From Pseudomonadota bacterium (GTDB taxonomy: Bacteria; Pseudomonadota; Alphaproteobacteria; Rickettsiales; SXRF01): a DNA stretch of 7,340 nucleotides. Both the position numbers and the translations under genes were made by a program. The notes under the pieces are model-generated. The model did no database searches. It saw only the letters and a list, made by a program, of their open reading frames with translations, and had not been told where the DNA came from. Within the stretch, counting starts at the first letter, position 1. Each line of letters begins with the position of its first letter. The stretch covers positions 1 through 7,340 of the forward strand of contig JAGWLJ010000066.1 in the NCBI GenBank assembly GCA_028873275.1, given 5' to 3'. Positions 4,221 to 7,340 of this stretch are shown here, piece after piece.

Positions 4221-5067
4221 TCCCCATCTGCCGCTGCGTCTGGGCGATCGCATCCTGCACGAATTTGCCGACTAGGTTCATTCCCTCCATGGCCATTTTC
4301 TTGAGCATATCCTTGGAATCCTCGAAAATAGCCAGCTGCGCCAGGCCGAAGCCGAGCTGCGCCGCATCGAGGGCGACGATGCTCTTATCCTTCTGAGCCA
4401 TGCGCTTTTTTAATTCCTGCGTCATCTTTTTCAGCTCGTCTTTGCGCTTGAAGTTCTGCTTTTGCAGGAAGGCCAGCACCGACTGGCGCATACCGTCCTC
4501 CAGCTGCTGAACGGAAGCCGCCGCTTCCTGCACCGAACCCTTCCCCGCCGCCAGCCCCTGCAGCTGATGCATCACCTCGTCGATATCCTGCACATCGTTG
4601 TTCAGGTCGTCGACGCGGCTTTGGTAGTCGCGGTCGGCAGAGGGCTTGAGCAGGGCGGCAAACAGCACGGCATAGCGCTGGTACAGCTCGCTCAGGCGCT
4701 CGCGGGCGGCGCGGTCGGGGCGGGCCGAGTGCTTCACCGCCAGAGACTGCGCCACCGGCACAATATCCGTGCCCGGCGGCTGCGCTTTCCCATACGGGGC
4801 GAACGGCGCCAGCGGTTTCGCCTGGATATAGCGCAGGCAGCTTAAGTCATAGGCCAGCCGCTCTATGGAAAGCCGGTCGTCGGCGGGCGGCATCCCCTCG
4901 CCCTCAGCCGACAGGGCACGCACCGCGTCGTGGAAATACTCGATGCGCGGGCGCAGATCCTCGCCGCCGGCCAGCAGCCCGAACTGCACTTCCACCTCGC
5001 GGATGTCGAGATAGATGCGCGTCAGGATCTGGATGATGGATTGCTGCTGGGAGGGGGAAATCTTCAT
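4216..5067 (-). CDS. Unrecognised helical 283-residue protein
   Basis: I do not recognise this family. The 283 residues are predicted by eye to be mostly helical and soluble. Residues 1-55 are helical and charged (QQQSIIQILTRIYLDIREVEVQFG), 56-117 contain a Pro/Gly-rich linker (FAPYGKAQPPGTDIVP), 118-170 are coiled-coil-like (RERLSELYQRYAVLF, DDLNNDVQDIDEVMHQLQ), and 178-230 hold a long Gln/Lys/Glu-rich helix (KRKDELKKMTQELKKRMAQK). The C-terminal part (231-283) is amphipathic and Ala/Leu/Met-rich. There is no signal peptide or clear membrane span, and the single Cys is at 77. The ATG at 5067-5065 has no Shine-Dalgarno; heptamer repeats begin three bases upstream of it. The gene is bracketed by the two repeat cassettes and lies upstream of the response regulator on the same strand, so co-transcription through cassette 1 is possible. 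Confidence 0.78.
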   Translation of the reverse strand: MKISPSQQQSIIQILTRIYLDIREVEVQFGLLAGGEDLRPRIEYFHDAVRALSAEGEGMPPADDRLSIERLAYDLSCLRYIQAKPLAPFAPYGKAQPPGTDIVPVAQSLAVKHSARPDRAARERLSELYQRYAVLFAALLKPSADRDYQSRVDDLNNDVQDIDEVMHQLQGLAAGKGSVQEAAASVQQLEDGMRQSVLAFLQKQNFKRKDELKKMTQELKKRMAQKDKSIVALDAAQLGFGLAQLAIFEDSKDMLKKMAMEGMNLVGKFVQDAIAQTQRQMGR

Positions 5068-5069
5068 AC

Positions 5070-5166
5070 GGTCATGAGTCGCTGGTCATGGGTCTCTGGT
5101 CAATCGGATTTTTTGGTATAGATTAATGCTTATAGACTCATGACCCATGACCCGCAACCCATGACC
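5070..5166. repeat. Heptanucleotide-repeat cassette 2, inverted arms, containing hemW start codons
   Basis: The left arm has 14-base periodicity, two heptamers per step: GGTCATG at 5070 and 5084, and the decayed GGTCAAT at 5098. The right arm is CATGACC (5139), CATGACC (5146), CGCAACC (5153), CATGACC (5160). The arms are inverted: GGTCATGAGTC (5070-5080) matches GACTCATGACC (5135-5145) over 11 bases, and GGTCATGGGTC (5084-5094) matches GACCCATGACC (5142-5152) over 11 bases, so several registers of pairing exist. The 32-base spacer is AT-rich. The cassette occupies virtually the whole gap between the divergent 283-residue gene and hemW, and its right arm runs into hemW. Confidence 0.75.
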
Positions 5167-6306
5167 CCCCCTTTGGCTGTCTACATCCACTGGCCGTTCT
5201 GTAAATCCAAGTGCCCGTATTGCGATTTCAACAGCCATGTGCGCGAGCGCGTTGATCAGGCGCGGTGGCGCGCCGCGCTGCTTAAAGAACTGGAGTATAT
5301 GGCGCAGAACGCGCCGGGCCGCATGGTGACCAGCATTTTTTTCGGCGGCGGCACGCCGTCGCTGATGCCGGCGGAAACCGCGGCCGCGCTGATCGACCGC
5401 GTGCAGGAATTATGGCTGCCGGATTCCAGCATCGAAATCACGCTCGAAGCCAACCCGACTTCCGTGGAAGCCGATACCTTCAGAGAGTTCAAAAATGCCG
5501 GCGTCAATCGCCTGTCGCTGGGCGTGCAGTCGCTGCGCGACGAGGAGCTGACATTCCTTGGCCGCGGCCACAGCGCAAAAGAGGCGCTGCGCGCCATCGC
5601 GCAGGCGCGGGAGCACTTTGAGCGCTATTCCTTCGACCTGATTTACGCCCGCCCCGGCCAGACCCCGGCGGCATGGAAAAAAGAGCTGACGGAAGCGCTT
5701 GCCTATGCCGGCGGCCACCTGTCGCTTTATCAATTAACCATTGAGGAAAACACCGCTTTTCACCACGCTTACGCCAAAGGCGGGTTCACCCTGCCGGATG
5801 AGGAGGAATCGGAAGCGCTGTACCGCCTTACCGAAGATATCATGGCGGTGCACGACCTTCCCGCCTATGAAGTCTCTAACTATGCCACGCCGGGGCAGGA
5901 AAGCCGCCATAACCTTGCCTACTGGCAGGGGCAGGAGTATATCGGCATCGGGCCGGGGGCGCATGGGAGGCTAGACCAGCAAAACCGCATCGCCACGCAA
6001 ACTATCAAAAGCCCGGAGCGCTGGCTGGAGCAAGTGGAACGGGAGGGAAACGGCGTCGAATTATGGCAGCCGATTCCCCGCCGGGAAGCAATCGAGGAGC
6101 GCGTCATGATGGGACTCCGCCTTGCGGAAGGCATCCGCTATGACACATTCAGGCAGCAAACCGGATTGGCTCTTGAAGACTGCATCGACCGGCGCAAACG
6201 TGAGCAATTTGTTGCCCAAGGGCTCCTGGCCGATGACAGCGGAAACCTGCGCGCGACGCTGCAAGGAAGGCTGGTGCTGAACCGCCTGACAGCGGAGCTA
6301 TTATAA
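5140..6306 (+). CDS. hemW: Heme chaperone HemW, radical SAM family (coproporphyrinogen III oxidase-like)
   Basis: HemW is a radical SAM-fold protein related to HemN; studied members bind heme and hand it to target proteins, including respiratory enzymes, rather than oxidising coproporphyrinogen. The 388 residues show the 4Fe-4S/SAM motif CKSKCPYCDF (Cys21, Cys25, Cys28); Phe30 stands where HemN has a fourth Cys, which favours HemW. FFGGGTPSLM (67-76) is the SAM-binding glycine motif. NRLSLGVQSL (125-134), SFDLIYARPGQT (168-179) and HNLAYWQGQEYIGIGPGAHG (257-276) follow family order, with a HemW-type C-terminal domain to the end. Length is normal. Two in-frame ATGs exist, at 5140 and 5161; family N-termini fit 5161 (MTPPLAVYIHWPFC) at least as well, and residues 1-7 are repeat-derived. 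Neither has a Shine-Dalgarno. Weak TATAGA -10-like sites lie at 5117 and 5131. Confidence 0.94.
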   Translation: MTHDPQPMTPPLAVYIHWPFCKSKCPYCDFNSHVRERVDQARWRAALLKELEYMAQNAPGRMVTSIFFGGGTPSLMPAETAAALIDRVQELWLPDSSIEITLEANPTSVEADTFREFKNAGVNRLSLGVQSLRDEELTFLGRGHSAKEALRAIAQAREHFERYSFDLIYARPGQTPAAWKKELTEALAYAGGHLSLYQLTIEENTAFHHAYAKGGFTLPDEEESEALYRLTEDIMAVHDLPAYEVSNYATPGQESRHNLAYWQGQEYIGIGPGAHGRLDQQNRIATQTIKSPERWLEQVEREGNGVELWQPIPRREAIEERVMMGLRLAEGIRYDTFRQQTGLALEDCIDRRKREQFVAQGLLADDSGNLRATLQGRLVLNRLTAELL

Positions 6307-6364
6307 CCCCGAACTTGTGGGGGTCTGGTTCCATATGCACCGGACCCGTCATGCGACGGGGTTT
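6305..6364. terminator. Nested inverted repeats between convergent genes (probable terminator)
   Basis: The 56-base gap between hemW and the convergent LpoA-like gene holds several competing stems. An outer stem pairs AACCCCG (6305-6311) with CGGGGTT (6357-6363). A middle stem pairs GGGTCTGGT (6321-6329) with ACCGGACCC (6339-6347), with one G-U. A 3'-proximal hairpin is CCCGTC-ATGC-GACGGG (6345-6360), followed by GTTT on the plus strand. The T-tract is short, so this is a modest intrinsic terminator for hemW. On the minus strand the same hairpin follows the stop codon by a few bases but lacks a U-tract, so it may only protect that mRNA's 3' end. Confidence 0.5.
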
Positions 6365-7340
6365 AAAAATTCTTCAGCGCCGGGTCGATGACCTTGAAGC
6401 CGTTGGGCGTCACTTCCATGATGACCAGCTTGCGCTCGGAAGTGCCGTCTGAATTAAGTCGATAGAGCCCGTTGGCGGGGCCGACGAAACCGGCCGGATT
6501 GGTCATCGCCGCCACGTCGGGAGCCGCGGCGGAGGAATCCATGGTCAGGGACGCAGTCAGCGTTACGGCATCATAGGCGAGGCTGGCCAGCCGCACCGGT
6601 TTGTAGCCATAGGTGGCAACAAAGCGCTTTTCAAAAATCTCATAGGGCTCGGGCGGCGAGCTGGGGAACCATGCGCCTTCCAGCTCGGGAATCCTGGCGA
6701 TTTCCGGATCATCCCACAAGCCGGTGCCCAGCAGCTTCAGCTTTTTGAAATCGAAATGGTTCTTCTTGAGCGCGGCGACGATATTCCTGAGCTGATTGCC
6801 GCCGTCAGCAATGAACAGCGCCTGAAATTTGCGGTCTTCCGAATTGTTGTTATAAGCGCCCATCAGCCGCGCCACCGCCGCATCGATATTGGCCGGGCTC
6901 GGCGCATACAGCTCCATCGGAGCCACCGCGCCGCCTTTCTGGGCATAGGCCGTGGCGAGCGATTCCTTGACCTTTTCGCCATAGGCGTCGTTGGGCGCCA
7001 GCAGCGCCACGCGCTGGTAATTGTGCAGGTAGGCGTAATCGGCCACCCGCGCCACCTGCTGCTCCGGCATGAAGCCGAATAGGAAGACGCCGTTGCCGGC
7101 CACCGCGCCGTTATTCGAGAAAGTGAGCATGGTTACGTGATGGTCGTGGGCGATAGGCGCCACCACGTTGACCGACTGGGAAAACAGCGGGCCAATAATG
7201 AAGCCGGCGCCCTGATCGATGGCCGACTGCGCCACCTTGGCCGAATCAGCCGGGGTGTTGCCGGTATCACGCGGCAGGAGGATGATCTTCGATTTGATCT
7301 TATCGGGCGGGGCCGTCAGATAGCTGTCGGAGAGGGCCAT
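6363..7340 (-). CDS. LpoA-like penicillin-binding-protein activator, periplasmic binding fold (5' end missing)
   Basis: The 325 visible residues form a type I periplasmic-binding fold of the kind found in leucine/branched-chain amino acid receptors and in the LpoA-like penicillin-binding-protein activators of alphaproteobacteria. Typical segments are ILLPRDTGNTP (20-30), GAGFIIGPLFSQSV (44-57), FSNNGAVAGNGVFLFGFMPEQQV (74-96, given here in part as its key GNGV and PEQQ), and LLAPNDAYGEKV (113-124). The GPLFS and late-Asn patterns, and the position converging on hemW, favour the LpoA-like group over a transport receptor. The frame is open to the window edge; the Met at 7340-7338 is almost certainly internal, since the signal peptide or lipobox and first strand of the fold are absent. 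LpoA proteins stimulate peptidoglycan synthases from the outer membrane; the same role here is inferred. Confidence 0.82.
   Translation of the reverse strand: MALSDSYLTAPPDKIKSKIILLPRDTGNTPADSAKVAQSAIDQGAGFIIGPLFSQSVNVVAPIAHDHHVTMLTFSNNGAVAGNGVFLFGFMPEQQVARVADYAYLHNYQRVALLAPNDAYGEKVKESLATAYAQKGGAVAPMELYAPSPANIDAAVARLMGAYNNNSEDRKFQALFIADGGNQLRNIVAALKKNHFDFKKLKLLGTGLWDDPEIARIPELEGAWFPSSPPEPYEIFEKRFVATYGYKPVRLASLAYDAVTLTASLTMDSSAAAPDVAAMTNPAGFVGPANGLYRLNSDGTSERKLVIMEVTPNGFKVIDPALKNF

Noticed and set aside
4462..4845. A 127-codon plus-strand frame inside the 283-residue gene
   Set aside because: It is Gln/His/Arg/Leu-rich in the way expected of an antisense frame, without start signals; the minus-strand frame is longer and has a credible helical protein composition.
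4162..5166. The heptamer repeats as a CRISPR array
   Set aside because: The units are 7 bases long, contiguous or nearly so and inverted between arms; there are no regular 25-40-base repeats with unique spacers and no cas gene.
7338..7340. The Met codon at the right edge as the true start of the LpoA-like gene
   Set aside because: The visible part starts within the binding-protein fold and lacks a signal peptide or lipobox, so the gene must continue beyond the window.

Overview
The window looks like a stretch of an alphaproteobacterial chromosome. The gene content supports this: an RpoH-type sigma factor next to a ubiquinol-cytochrome c chaperone (CBP3/UQCC1 family), a Sco1-type copper chaperone, HemW, and a LpoA-like penicillin-binding-protein activator converging on hemW. 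Coding regions are GC-rich and the longer intergenic gaps are clearly AT-rich. I cannot name the genus from sequence alone.

Layout. 1-733 (minus): the 5' end of gmk (guanylate kinase, cut by the window edge), preceded one base upstream by a Sco1/SenC gene. 734-915: an AT-rich divergent gap with a 22-bp interrupted palindrome and a good sigma70-type promoter pointing right. 916-1542 (plus): an unrecognised Pro/Ala-rich 208-residue protein. 1534-2930 (minus): rpoH followed by the cytochrome bc1 assembly chaperone, overlapping by 4 bases; the chaperone gene also overlaps the convergent 208-residue gene by 9 bases. 2931-3479: rpoH promoter with superposed sigma32-like and sigma70-like elements, a 65-base hairpin followed by six T on the plus strand, a 51-residue membrane protein gene with a very strong ribosome binding site, and that gene's long leader and promoter. 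3480-4151 (minus): an OmpR/PhoB-type response regulator with no kinase partner in view. 4216-5067 (minus): an unrecognised helical 283-residue protein. 5140-6306 (plus): hemW. 6363-7340 (minus): most of a LpoA-like periplasmic binding-fold protein, its 5' end outside the window.

Biology. Three genes serve respiratory-chain assembly: Sco1 (copper to cytochrome oxidase), the bc1 chaperone (cytochrome b) and HemW (heme trafficking). The bc1 chaperone sits in what appears to be the rpoH transcription unit, so its expression could follow heat-shock sigma-factor expression.

The most unusual structure is a pair of heptanucleotide-repeat cassettes in inverted arrangement that bracket the 283-residue gene (4162-4220 and 5070-5166). 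They share a TGRCC/GGYCA core, supply that gene's stop codon, and supply the start codon or codons of hemW. No CRISPR array, tRNA, rRNA, insertion sequence or phage gene was seen.
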